A stretch of DNA of 64,000 nucleotides, from assembly GCF_001424045.1 (NCBI RefSeq), contig NZ_LMQB01000026.1:124001-188000 (forward strand), given 5' to 3'. The notes under the pieces were generated by a model. It had not been told where the DNA came from, did no database searches, and saw only the letters and a program-made list of their open reading frames with translations. A program made the position numbers and the translations under genes. How positions within the stretch are numbered: position 1 is the stretch's first letter; each line of letters opens with the position of its first letter. Positions 22,793 to 31,077 of this stretch are shown in pieces. This stretch comes from Rhizobium sp. Leaf371 (GTDB taxonomy: Bacteria; Pseudomonadota; Alphaproteobacteria; Rhizobiales; Rhizobiaceae).

Positions 22793-22807
22793 ATCGCGGT
22801 GAGATGC

Positions 22808-23380
22808 CTATTCCGAGCCCTCGATGCCGTCATCGTGAAGAAGCGTGCGCAGCTTGCCGAATGCGAGCCTGATCCGTGATTTCACGGTGCCGAGCGGCAA
22901 GCCGGTCGAAGCGGCAATCTCGGAATGCGACTGACCGAAGAAGAAGGCGAGCTGGATCAGCTTCACCTGCTCGCTCGGAAGCTTGGCCAGAGCGGTGCGC
23001 ACCACGTCCTCCCGATCCCCGCTCTGCACAAACTCGTCCGGTGCCGGCGGCGCGGACGGCAGGAGAAGCGGATCCTTCTCGTCCAGCTTGCGCGTCAACT
23101 GGCGCCGTGCGGCGTCGATCCGGCGGTTTCGCGCAATCCGAAAGAGCCAGGTGGAAAGCGAGGACTTCTCGGCATCATAGAGATCGGCCTTGTGCCAGAG
23201 CACGATCATCACCTCCTGCACGATCTCTTCCGCCTCGTTGGCAGGCGTGTTCTGTCGCAGCAGGAAAGACTTCAGCCGGGGCGCAAAAAAATGAAACAGT
23301 TCGGCGAAAGCGGCCTGGTCCCGCTTTTTCGCGACGGCATCCGCCAGCCCTGCGAAATGCTGTCTCGCGTCCCCTGTCAT
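22808..23380 (-). CDS. ECF-type RNA polymerase sigma factor
   Basis: This 190-residue sigma-70 family protein has region 2 (AFAELFHFFAPRLKSFL, EEIVQEVMIVLWHKADLYD, STWLFRIARNRRIDAAR) and region 4 (LPSEQVKLIQLAFFFGQSHSEIA followed by LPLGTVKSRIRLAFGKLR). It directs transcription of a regulon that cannot be named here. I chose ATG 23380; the frame continues upstream only to a TTG. No anti-sigma gene lies beside it, which is unusual because most ECF factors are encoded with theirs. Confidence 0.88.
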   Translation of the reverse strand: MTGDARQHFAGLADAVAKKRDQAAFAELFHFFAPRLKSFLLRQNTPANEAEEIVQEVMIVLWHKADLYDAEKSSLSTWLFRIARNRRIDAARRQLTRKLDEKDPLLLPSAPPAPDEFVQSGDREDVVRTALAKLPSEQVKLIQLAFFFGQSHSEIAASTGLPLGTVKSRIRLAFGKLRTLLHDDGIEGSE

Positions 23381-23854
23381 GCCTGCTTTCAGGGCCTCCG
23401 AGCCCAAGATCCGGTAATGGTAGAACAACAGGTAAAGCTCATTCGGGAAACGTCAAACTGTTGCCCGATTCTTTGTGACATTAGCCGTCCTTGGGGTGGA
23501 TTTCACACAAAATCGGATGCTCTTCTGGTACCGATCAGCCAATCTCATCTCTTTGACGGCTGCGTGTCGCAGATGTCGACAGTCGGTCGAGGATGTCACG
23601 CGCAGAGAATGAGCAGGCCGCCGGAGGGAACGTTCAGAAATAAGGCGACGGGCAGGTTCAAGGCGACGGGGTGCGACGACGTGCCCGTTGTCGCAAGCTT
23701 ATCGGGTCCGCCCGCTGCATTTCTGCACGCTCCTGCCTTATTCCTGTGATGTTGACGGTTTGGTAACCTGAATGAAGTCACAATAATCGTAATCGCGACC
23801 ATGCATCGCCCGGCCACGGACGGGCGCTGGCAGCAAGACAACCGGCAGGACAAG
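23381..23854. other. Intergenic region, sigma factor / ialB divergent spacer
   Basis: This 470-base spacer separates two divergent genes. Toward ialB there is an AT-richer block with TTGACG (23752-23757) and a later AATAATC, but spacing to a clear -10 is poor. The last part before the ialB start is GC-rich and could encode a few extra codons, but the signal peptide start fits ATG 23855. No RNA gene is recognised; an sRNA would fit in this space. Confidence 0.35.
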
Positions 23855-24358
23855 ATGTTTGTAAGACAGCTCTCAACCGCACTCGCAATCCTACTCGCCG
23901 GCGCAGGCATCGCTTCGGCACAGTCTCCGACGCGCATCCAGCAGTTCAACGCATGGGGTGCCTATTCCTACCAGTCGGGCAAGTCGAAGGTCTGCTACGT
24001 TCTGTCCGTGCCGAAGGAAAAGAGCCCGGCCAATGTCGATCATGGCGACGTCTTCTTCCTGGTGTCCCAGAGACCCGGCCAGAACATCTCCTACGAGCCG
24101 CAGGCCATGATGGGCTACGCCCTTCAGGAAAACTCCAAGGTCACCGTCACGATCGACGCCAAGAACTTCACCCTTTTCACCAAGGGCAACTCGGCCTGGG
24201 TCGAGAACGCTGCCGAAGAGCCGGCTCTGGTTGCAGCGATGAAGGTCGGCAAGGCCATGTCCGTCGTCGCGAAATCGCGCAAGGGCACGCAGACCAACTA
24301 TTCCTATTCGCTGTCCGGCATTTCGGCTGCCCTGAAGCAGGTCGAAAGCTGCAAGTAA
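23855..24358 (+). CDS. ialB: Invasion-associated locus B family protein
   Basis: This 167-residue exported protein has a signal peptide (MFVRQLSTALAILLAGAGIA, cleavage after SAQ-like residues). The IalB core follows: FNAWGAYSYQSGKSKVCYV, DVFFLVSQRPGQNISYEPQ, and a C-terminal cysteine. IalB of Bartonella is linked to erythrocyte invasion; in free-living and plant-associated relatives the role is unknown, probably envelope-related. A clear hairpin terminator follows. Confidence 0.87.
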   Translation: MFVRQLSTALAILLAGAGIASAQSPTRIQQFNAWGAYSYQSGKSKVCYVLSVPKEKSPANVDHGDVFFLVSQRPGQNISYEPQAMMGYALQENSKVTVTIDAKNFTLFTKGNSAWVENAAEEPALVAAMKVGKAMSVVAKSRKGTQTNYSYSLSGISAALKQVESCK

Positions 24359-24382
24359 TCACCTCCGCAACGCGGATCGATC

Positions 24383-24406
24383 AAAGGCCGGCACGTGCCG
24401 GCCTTT
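24383..24406 (+). terminator. Hairpin terminator after ialB
   Basis: A perfect 24-base palindrome (AAAGGCCGGCAC and its complement) lies 24 bases after the ialB stop and is followed by GTCGTTTT. The fold would have a small central loop and a short T-tract. Confidence 0.75.
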
Positions 24407-24671
24407 GTCGTTTTGGGCCGGCGCCATCGCATCGTCATCCCGCATGGTCACCCCGCATGGCCATCGGTCCTGGTCAGGCCCGCTTGCAGCGGCGGGAGGT
24501 GACGTCCGGCCAAAATCATGCTAGACGCGGCATCAATGACAGGCTGCACGGGTGAGACGCTCCTCGTGCGCCGGATATAGCCTGCTCCCGTTCCGCCTTT
24601 CCGTCCCTCTCGTCCAACCGAAAGGGAACCGTTTGGCGTGGCGGGCAAAGCTGCGACAGGAACATTGCGTT
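24407..24671. other. Intergenic region before rlmN with a 13-bp direct repeat
   Basis: With the terminator it makes a gap of 313 bases between ialB and rlmN. Two adjacent 13-base copies (TCATCCCGCATGG and TCACCCCGCATGG) lie at 24435-24460. The frame of rlmN stays open through the second half, but without family content. No clear promoter was identified. Confidence 0.35.
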
Positions 24672-25901
24672 ATGACCGATATCCTCTCCCTCGACCGTCC
24701 CGCACGCCCCGCCGCCCGACCCGTGGCGCTGTCGGAAATGCCCACCCTCATCGGCCTCACGCGCGAGGAGATGGGCAAGGCGCTGGCCGAAGTCGGCGTG
24801 GCCGAACGTCAGGTGAAGATGCGCGTCAGCCAGCTCTGGCACTGGCTCTACGTTCGCGGGGTCTCGGACTTCGACCATATGACGAATGTCTCCAAGGATA
24901 TGCGGGAGATGCTGAAGCGGCACTTCACCATCGCCCGGCCCGAAATCGTCGACGAGCAGATCTCCACCGACGGCACGCGGAAATGGCTTCTGCGGTTCCC
25001 TGCACGCGGCGCCGGCCGACCGGTCGAGATCGAAACGGTCTATATTCCCGAGGAAGGCCGGGGAACGCTCTGCATTTCGAGCCAGGTCGGCTGCACGCTG
25101 ACCTGTTCCTTCTGCCACACCGGCACGCAGAAGCTCGTGCGCAATCTCACGGCTGAAGAGATCCTCTCCCAGCTTCTGCTCGCGCGCGACCGTCTCGGTG
25201 ATTTCCCGGACCGCGACACGCCGCCCGGCACGATCGCACCAGCCGAGGGCCGCAAGGTCTCCAACGTCGTGATGATGGGCATGGGCGAGCCGCTCTACAA
25301 TTTCGAGAGCGTCAAGACCGCCCTCCTGATCGCAACCGATGGCGACGGCCTCTCTCTGTCGAAGCGCCGCGTGACGCTTTCGACCTCCGGCATCGTTCCG
25401 GAGATCTACCGCACCGGCGCGGAAATCGGCGTCATGCTGGCGATCTCGCTCCATGCCGTGCGGGACGACCTGCGCGACATGCTGGTCCCGATCAACAAAA
25501 AATATCCGCTGAAGGATCTGATGGACGCGTGCCGCGCCTATCCCGGCCTTTCCAACGCCCGCCGCATCACCTTCGAATATGTCATGCTGGAAGGCGTCAA
25601 CGACAGCCTTGAGGATGCCAAGGAACTGGTGAAGCTCTTGAAGGGCGTGCCTGCCAAGATCAATCTGATCCCGTTCAACCCCTGGCCGGGCACGAACTAC
25701 CAGTGTTCCCAATGGGAGCAGATCGAGAAATTCGCCGACTTCATCAACGCCGCCGGCTATGCCTCGCCCATCCGCACCCCGCGCGGCCGCGATATCCTCG
25801 CCGCCTGCGGCCAGTTGAAGTCGGAATCCGAGCGCATGCGCAAGGTCGATCGCATGGCCTTCGAAGCGATGATGATCGCCAATCACGGCGCCGACGATTG
25901 A
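24672..25901 (+). CDS. rlmN: 23S rRNA A2503 / tRNA A37 C2-methyltransferase RlmN
   Basis: RlmN is a radical-SAM enzyme that methylates C2 of A2503 in 23S rRNA and A37 in some tRNAs. The sequence shows an N-terminal RNA-contact region with [10 protein letters not shown], the radical-SAM cysteines in [40 protein letters not shown] and a C-terminal catalytic cysteine in AACGQL. The start [10 protein letters not shown] gives 409 residues, normal for alphaproteobacteria. Two tiny membrane genes follow at once. Confidence 0.96.
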   Translation: MTDILSLDRPARPAARPVALSEMPTLIGLTREEMGKALAEVGVAERQVKMRVSQLWHWLYVRGVSDFDHMTNVSKDMREMLKRHFTIARPEIVDEQISTDGTRKWLLRFPARGAGRPVEIETVYIPEEGRGTLCISSQVGCTLTCSFCHTGTQKLVRNLTAEEILSQLLLARDRLGDFPDRDTPPGTIAPAEGRKVSNVVMMGMGEPLYNFESVKTALLIATDGDGLSLSKRRVTLSTSGIVPEIYRTGAEIGVMLAISLHAVRDDLRDMLVPINKKYPLKDLMDACRAYPGLSNARRITFEYVMLEGVNDSLEDAKELVKLLKGVPAKINLIPFNPWPGTNYQCSQWEQIEKFADFINAAGYASPIRTPRGRDILAACGQLKSESERMRKVDRMAFEAMMIANHGADD

Positions 25902-25902
25902 G

Positions 25903-26127
25903 ATGAGCCTGATCCACAACGAGCGAACGAAGCTGACGGCGACCTATTTCAACGGTGCCGCAATTTCGATTTTCGCTATCGGTGGATTTGCACCTGTCGC
26001 TGCCGGCTTCGGCAGCGGCCTTCAAACCATCACGATCTCGTCAAGCCTGACGAGCGTCGTTTGTGTTTCCACCTCGATCATACTACATTTATTGGCAAGA
26101 CGTGTTTTGAAGGGATTGATCGCATGA
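25903..26127 (+). CDS. Small two-helix membrane protein, unrecognised
   Basis: This 74-residue protein begins one base after the rlmN stop. After a polar N-terminus (MSLIHNERTKLTATYFNGAA) come two hydrophobic segments, about residues 18-35 and 42-65, then a basic end (ARRVLKGLIA). The NERTKLTAT opening is one I associate with short integral proteins of unknown role in several proteobacteria. Base composition is visibly less GC-rich than rlmN. The stop overlaps the next ATG, so the pair is probably translated together. A holin-like or toxin-like role is conceivable but unsupported. Confidence 0.7.
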   Translation: MSLIHNERTKLTATYFNGAAISIFAIGGFAPVAAGFGSGLQTITISSSLTSVVCVSTSIILHLLARRVLKGLIA

Positions 26128-26249
26128 CCATCGCACAGTTCATGACCTTTCTGATCACCCCGACGGCAGCCATCGGCTTCGGGCTTGTCATGCTCGCGAT
26201 AACGCGTCGCGACCAGAAGCGAGAGCTTGCCAAGAAGCACTCGCACTGA
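26124..26249 (+). CDS. Very small single-helix membrane protein, unrecognised
   Basis: This 41-residue protein starts in the stop codon of the preceding small gene (ATGA). One hydrophobic helix (FLITPTAAIGFGLVMLAI) is followed by a charged tail (TRRDQKRELAKKHSH). Size, overlap and topology suggest it is the partner of the 74-residue protein. No family is recognised. Confidence 0.6.
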   Translation: MTIAQFMTFLITPTAAIGFGLVMLAITRRDQKRELAKKHSH

Positions 26250-26256
26250 CGTCCGC

Positions 26257-26898
26257 TCACCGCGCCTGCGTTAGCACGATCTTCACCGCAAACAGCGAAA
26301 AGACCCCTGCAAACACGTAGTCGATCGCGCGCATGACGCTCGGACGTGCCTGGAGCCATCCCGAAAGCTTGTCCGCCGTCAGCACGACCGCGATGTTGAT
26401 CGGCAGCGACACGGCAATCAGGATCAACCCGAGCACGATCAGCTTCGTTCGAAGGTTCGGATCTTCCGCCGTGACGAATTGCGGCAGGAAGGTCATGAAG
26501 AAGATGATGACCTTGGGATTGAGCAGATTGACCGACAGGCCGGACAGGATGTTCGCCATGGCCGATGCCTTGGGCGCCTCGGTGCGCTTCACCGAAAGAC
26601 TCGATCCATAACGGATCGCCTGAACGGCAATATAAAGCAGGTAGGCCGCACCACCGGTCTTCAGCACGAAGAAGGCGGTAGGAGAGGCGGTGACGAGCGC
26701 CGAGACGCCGAAGGCGACGAGGAAGGTGTGGACCAGGCACCCGAGATTGGTCCCCAGACTGACCTGGAACGCCGCCGCGCGTCCCTGGCTCAGCGCCCGG
26801 CTGATCCAGAGCGTCATGTCGGGACCGGGCGTGATCGCAAGCAGAAGACTTGCAGCGGCAAAGGCGAGCAGGATCGGCAGGCTGGGAATGAAGTCCAT
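26257..26898 (-). CDS. LysE/RhtB family amino-acid exporter
   Basis: This 213-residue membrane protein has about six TM helices and the family motif ITPGPDMTLWISRALSQGRAA near residue 22, then FVLKTGGAAYLLYIAVQAIR and GLSVNLLNPKVIIFFMTFLPQF. Members export basic or neutral amino acids or homoserine lactones; the substrate is not predictable. It converges with the small membrane genes and is divergent from tenA. Confidence 0.9.
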   Translation of the reverse strand: MDFIPSLPILLAFAAASLLLAITPGPDMTLWISRALSQGRAAAFQVSLGTNLGCLVHTFLVAFGVSALVTASPTAFFVLKTGGAAYLLYIAVQAIRYGSSLSVKRTEAPKASAMANILSGLSVNLLNPKVIIFFMTFLPQFVTAEDPNLRTKLIVLGLILIAVSLPINIAVVLTADKLSGWLQARPSVMRAIDYVFAGVFSLFAVKIVLTQAR

Positions 26899-26993
26899 GA
26901 CATCGTCTCGCGGATGGGTTCTGTGCTTTCCCAGCTTTTGCAGCTATTTCCTGGCAAGGCAAGAACCTCCCCATCTTCGCAGAGGGCACCTGA

Positions 26994-27656
26994 ATGACAT
27001 CCTCCTTCGAAACGCTGAAACGTCGGCACGCTGCGGAATGGCGGGCCTATCGCGAACATGATTTCGTTTGCCGGCTCGGAGACGGAACGCTGCCCGAAGA
27101 CGCCTTCCGCCATTATCTGAAACAGGACTATCTCTTCCTCGTCCAGTTCGCCCGCGCCTGGGGCCTTGCGGTCTACAAGAGCCGGGATCTCGATGAGATC
27201 CGACAGGGATTGGAGAGCCTGAGGGCCATCGTGGAGGTCGAGATCGGTCTGCATGTCGGCTATTGCGCCGAATGGGGCATTGCGGAAAAGGCGCTTGCCG
27301 ATGTGCCGCCATCGCCGGCGACCCTTGCCTATACCGATTACGTCCTTGAAACGGGCCTTGACGGCGACCTGCTCGACCTGCACGTGGCGCTTGCACCCTG
27401 CATCATCGGCTACGGCGAGATTGCGCTCTGGCTTGAGGGTCAGCCCTTCCTGAAAACGGACGGCAATCCCTACACGGCCTGGATCGAGATGTATGCGAGC
27501 CCGGACTATCAGGCGCTCGTGCGAAGCGAGATCGACTGGCTCGATCGCAGGCTTGCGAACCTCGACGACGACGCCGTCTCGCGCCTCTCCGGGATCTTCG
27601 GCAAGGCGACCCGGCTGGAGGCCGACTTCTGGCAGATGGGCCTCGATCTCGCCTGA
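26994..27656 (+). CDS. tenA: TenA family thiaminase II / aminopyrimidine aminohydrolase
   Basis: TenA proteins hydrolyse amino-HMP or thiamin for HMP salvage. The 220-residue sequence has FRHYLKQDYLFLVQFARAW near residue 37, a helical bundle and the catalytic cysteine in LAPCIIGYGEIA with the distal ADFWQMGL. GAGGG lies eight bases before the ATG. No thi genes and no thiamin riboswitch are visible around it, so regulation by thiamin is not supported here. It is likely to be an isolated salvage enzyme. Confidence 0.88.
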   Translation: MTSSFETLKRRHAAEWRAYREHDFVCRLGDGTLPEDAFRHYLKQDYLFLVQFARAWGLAVYKSRDLDEIRQGLESLRAIVEVEIGLHVGYCAEWGIAEKALADVPPSPATLAYTDYVLETGLDGDLLDLHVALAPCIIGYGEIALWLEGQPFLKTDGNPYTAWIEMYASPDYQALVRSEIDWLDRRLANLDDDAVSRLSGIFGKATRLEADFWQMGLDLA

Positions 27657-27807
27657 AAGGCCTTGAGCGACGCCGCGATTTTCTCCCGAGGCGGGATTTC
27701 GGATTTCGGCGATATGCAGTAAGAGTTCCGCCATTTCGAAGAGACACGGCGTATTCTGCCGCCGTTCACCCCCTTTACTCGCTTTACCTCAGACGGAACG
27801 GATCACC

Positions 27808-29031
27808 ATGGCACTTCCCAAAGACGTCAAGAAGGTCGTGCTCGCTTACTCGGGCGGGCTCGACACATCCATCATCCTCAAATGGCTGCAGACGGAACTC
27901 GGCGCGGAGGTCGTGACCTTCACCGCCGATCTCGGCCAGGGCGAGGAGCTGGAGCCGGCGCGCAAGAAGGCCGAGATGATGGGCATCAAGGACATCTTCA
28001 TCAAGGATGTCCGCGAGGAGTTTGTGCGCGATTTCGTCTTCCCGATGTTCCGCGCCAACGCCGTCTACGAAGGCGTCTATCTGCTCGGCACCTCGATCGC
28101 CCGCCCGCTGATCTCCAAGCACCTGATCGACATCGCCCGGGAAACCGGTGCAGACGCGATCGCGCATGGCGCGACCGGCAAGGGCAACGACCAGGTCCGC
28201 TTCGAGCTTTCCGCCTATGCGCTCAACCCCGACATCAAGATCATCGCCCCCTGGCGCGACTGGGCCTTCAAGAGCCGCACCGATCTGCTGGAGTTCGCCG
28301 AAAAGCACCAGATCCCCGTCGCCAAGGACAAGAAGGGCGAAGCGCCCTTCTCGGTCGATGCCAACCTGTTGCACTCCTCGTCCGAAGGCAAGGTTCTGGA
28401 AGACCCGGCTCAGGAAGCGCCCAACTACGTCTATATGCGCACCATCTCGCCCGAAGAGGCGCCGGATGTGGCAACCACCGTCACGATCGGCTTCCGCAAG
28501 GGCGACGCCGTCTCGATCGACGGCAAGGAAATGAGCCCCGCGTCCATCCTTACGGCGTTGAACGCCCTTGGCCGCGACAATGGCATCGGCCGTCTCGACC
28601 TCGTGGAAAATCGCTTCGTCGGCATGAAGTCGCGCGGCATCTACGAAACGCCCGGCGGCACCATCCTCTTGACCGCCCACCGCGCCATCGAAAGCATCAC
28701 GCTCGACCGGGGTGCCGCCCACCTCAAGGACGAGATCATGCCGCGCTACGCCGAGCTGATCTATTACGGCTTCTGGTTCTCGCCCGAGCGCGACATGCTG
28801 CAGGCCCTGATCGACAAGAGCCAGGAGCATGTGGAAGGCGAAGTGACGCTGAAGCTCTACAAGGGCAATGTCATGGTCATCGGCCGGACGAGCGAAAAGT
28901 CGCTCTACTCCGACAAACTGGTCACCTTCGAGGACGACCAGGGCGCCTACGACCAGAAGGACGCGGCCGGCTTCATCAAGCTGAACGCATTGCGCCTGCG
29001 CACCCTCGCCGCCCGCAACCGCAACCGGTAA
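27808..29031 (+). CDS. argG: Argininosuccinate synthase
   Basis: ArgG condenses citrulline and aspartate with ATP in arginine synthesis. The PP-loop [13 protein letters not shown] is at residue 14, followed by [25 protein letters not shown] and [14 protein letters not shown]. The 407-residue length is normal. A 150-base spacer separates it from tenA. Confidence 0.97.
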   Translation: MALPKDVKKVVLAYSGGLDTSIILKWLQTELGAEVVTFTADLGQGEELEPARKKAEMMGIKDIFIKDVREEFVRDFVFPMFRANAVYEGVYLLGTSIARPLISKHLIDIARETGADAIAHGATGKGNDQVRFELSAYALNPDIKIIAPWRDWAFKSRTDLLEFAEKHQIPVAKDKKGEAPFSVDANLLHSSSEGKVLEDPAQEAPNYVYMRTISPEEAPDVATTVTIGFRKGDAVSIDGKEMSPASILTALNALGRDNGIGRLDLVENRFVGMKSRGIYETPGGTILLTAHRAIESITLDRGAAHLKDEIMPRYAELIYYGFWFSPERDMLQALIDKSQEHVEGEVTLKLYKGNVMVIGRTSEKSLYSDKLVTFEDDQGAYDQKDAAGFIKLNALRLRTLAARNRNR

Positions 29032-29038
29032 GCGAACA

Positions 29039-29063
29039 GGCCGGCGCGGTCGGGAAACCGGCC
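29039..29063. terminator. Weak hairpin between convergent argG and the MFS gene
   Basis: GGCCGG and CCGGCC flank a 13-base loop in the 48-base convergent spacer. There is no T-run on either side, so the terminator call is tentative. Confidence 0.3.
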
Positions 29064-29079
29064 GCTCCTGCCAAGCGCA

Positions 29080-30288
29080 TCAGGTCGCCACGGCGGCCTG
29101 CGTCAGGCGCACGAAGGCCAGATAGGACACAACGGCGAGGAGGCACATCAGCGGAATGATCGTGCCGAACGCGATCAACGGCGCGCCGACGAGCGCTGCC
29201 GCCAAGCCTCCGAGAAACCCGCTGGCCATCTGGATAAAGCCCAGCATGGCGGAGGCAGATCCCGCGATATGCGGGAACGACTGGAGCGCCGCCGTCGTCA
29301 TATGCGGCGTCAGGAAGGCGATGCCGAAGCTTGAGAAAGCAACCGGCGCCATGACCGAGAGATAGGTCGGCGGAAGGAGATGCGTCGAGAGCGCGATCAG
29401 CATGCCGCCTGAGCCGAGCATCGCCAGCCCCAGCTGCACAGACCGCTCGCCGCCGAGCCGCGCCGAGGTCAACCGCAGGCAGACCGATCCGAGAAAATAG
29501 AACCCCGACTGCATGAGCATGCCAAGCCCGAAGGCCGTGGGCGACAGCCCGACCCGGTCGATCAGGATGAACGGCAGCATGGTCGCCTGCGCATAGAGCG
29601 AACCGATCGACCCGCCCAGCACTCCCGTGGCCGCGAGAAACCGGATATCGCCAAGCACCTCCAGATAGCAGGCGGCAACCCGCCTTGGTTTCGCGAGGGC
29701 CGAATCCGGCCGTCCCGTTTCCCGCATGAAAAGGAACACGGAGAGGATGATCGTCAGCGAAAACCCGATCAGCGTCAGGAAGATCGCGTGCCATCCGAAG
29801 CCGACCAGCAAAAGCCCGCCGATCGCCGGCGCCATGGCCGGGCCGATGGCCAGCATGATCCCGATCAGGTTCATGATCCGCGACGCCTCCGCGCCCGTGA
29901 ACTGATCCCGCACGACCGCCCGCGCGACCGTGATGCCGACAGAGGCACCGATGCCTTGCACCAGGCGCCCGGCGAGCAGCCAGCTCACATCCGGCGAGAG
30001 GACGCAGATAAGACCACCGACCGCATTGATGCCGACAAAGAGCAAGGTGGCGGTCCGCCTCCCGAAAGCATCGGAAAACGGGCCGGACACAAGTTGCGCC
30101 AGCGAGAAACCGGCGAAATAGACGGTCAATGTCAGCTTGATCATCGACTCCGTGCTGGAAAAGGCGCTCACCAGCTGCGGCATGGCCGGCGTATAGATCG
30201 ACATGGAAATCGGCCCGAGCGTGGCAAGCAGCGCGCCGAGCATGCTGGTGCGACGCTCGCTCATGCGTCCGCGTGCCGCACCTTTCAT
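29080..30288 (-). CDS. Bcr/CflA-type multidrug MFS transporter
   Basis: This 402-residue protein has twelve TM helices, the motif-A loop FSDAFGRRTATL between helices 2 and 3, and the Bcr/CflA-like QLVSGPFSD and GRLVQGIGASVGITVARAVVRD. It probably exports drugs or small toxic compounds by proton antiport. I chose ATG 30288 because it overlaps the marR stop (ATGA); ATG 30264 is an alternative. The pairing suggests that the upstream MarR regulator controls it. Confidence 0.85.
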   Translation of the reverse strand: MKGAARGRMSERRTSMLGALLATLGPISMSIYTPAMPQLVSAFSSTESMIKLTLTVYFAGFSLAQLVSGPFSDAFGRRTATLLFVGINAVGGLICVLSPDVSWLLAGRLVQGIGASVGITVARAVVRDQFTGAEASRIMNLIGIMLAIGPAMAPAIGGLLLVGFGWHAIFLTLIGFSLTIILSVFLFMRETGRPDSALAKPRRVAACYLEVLGDIRFLAATGVLGGSIGSLYAQATMLPFILIDRVGLSPTAFGLGMLMQSGFYFLGSVCLRLTSARLGGERSVQLGLAMLGSGGMLIALSTHLLPPTYLSVMAPVAFSSFGIAFLTPHMTTAALQSFPHIAGSASAMLGFIQMASGFLGGLAAALVGAPLIAFGTIIPLMCLLAVVSYLAFVRLTQAAVAT

Positions 30289-30821
30289 GGACGCGATCGA
30301 TCGGCCGGCTGCACGGCATTGGCCGGATCGGCCTCTCCGCCCGGCGTCGCTCCCGGTGCGGCGGACGGCGTCGGATTGCGGTCGAGGTCGTGCAGATTGT
30401 CGCGCATCACCTTGAGGCTGCACCGCAGGATCTCGAGCTCCGCGGCATCGTGCCCGGCGGTGACCTCGTCCATCAGCGCGCGGACATGCGTCCGGATGTC
30501 GAGCAACACGCCGTCGGCCGCTGGTGTTGCGACCACGTTTTTCGCGCGCCTGTCCGACGGATCGGGGATCCGCTCGACGAAGCCCAGCGCCTCCAGTCGA
30601 TCGAGATAGGTTGAGAGCGTCATCGGCTCGATGCCCATGCGGATGGCGATATCGGCCTGCTTGATGCGCTGGTTTACCGCCACCTGGATGAGGGCGCGCG
30701 CTTCGCCGGGGGTCACGCCGAGATTGGCGGCATTGATCCGCCGGTCGAAGGCGCTACGCAGCAGCCGGGAAACATCGGTGAGAAGCATGCCGACAGTATC
30801 GGCTTCCAGTCGGACGGTCAT
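30285..30821 (-). CDS. MarR family transcriptional regulator
   Basis: This 178-residue regulator has a winged helix-turn-helix (LGVTPGEARALIQV, KQADIAIRMGIEPMTLSTYLDRLEALGFVER). The wing is DPSDRRAKNV. A proline/alanine-rich tail of about 30 residues extends beyond the usual MarR end. GGAG lies five bases before ATG 30821. It is cotranscribed with the MFS exporter gene and probably represses the operon until a ligand binds. Confidence 0.9.
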   Translation of the reverse strand: MTVRLEADTVGMLLTDVSRLLRSAFDRRINAANLGVTPGEARALIQVAVNQRIKQADIAIRMGIEPMTLSTYLDRLEALGFVERIPDPSDRRAKNVVATPAADGVLLDIRTHVRALMDEVTAGHDAAELEILRCSLKVMRDNLHDLDRNPTPSAAPGATPGGEADPANAVQPADRSRP

Positions 30822-31077
30822 GAGGTCTCCGTGATGCGCCGCCACGTCGGGGATGACAGGCGAGGATCGCCGCTGCATAACGCACTAGACCCATTCCTGT
30901 TTCAGAATAAATGCAATAAGCTTTTCTTATCATTTCCGAAGCAGGGAGGCAACCGGGATCCCCTGAGCCGGTCTTTGCACAACGCCCTGCCGCAGTGCTA
31001 CCTCTTTCGCCACCGAGTATGACTCGCCGAACCCGGATATTTTACGACCACAGACCGTTTCCCGAAGGATTTTGACG

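Noticed and set aside
24435-24460. Two 13-base copies as a possible CRISPR or regulatory array
   Set aside because: Only two adjacent copies without spacers; not an array.
26899-26993. Thiamin riboswitch before tenA
   Set aside because: The spacer is about 95 bases and shows none of the conserved THI-box sequence.
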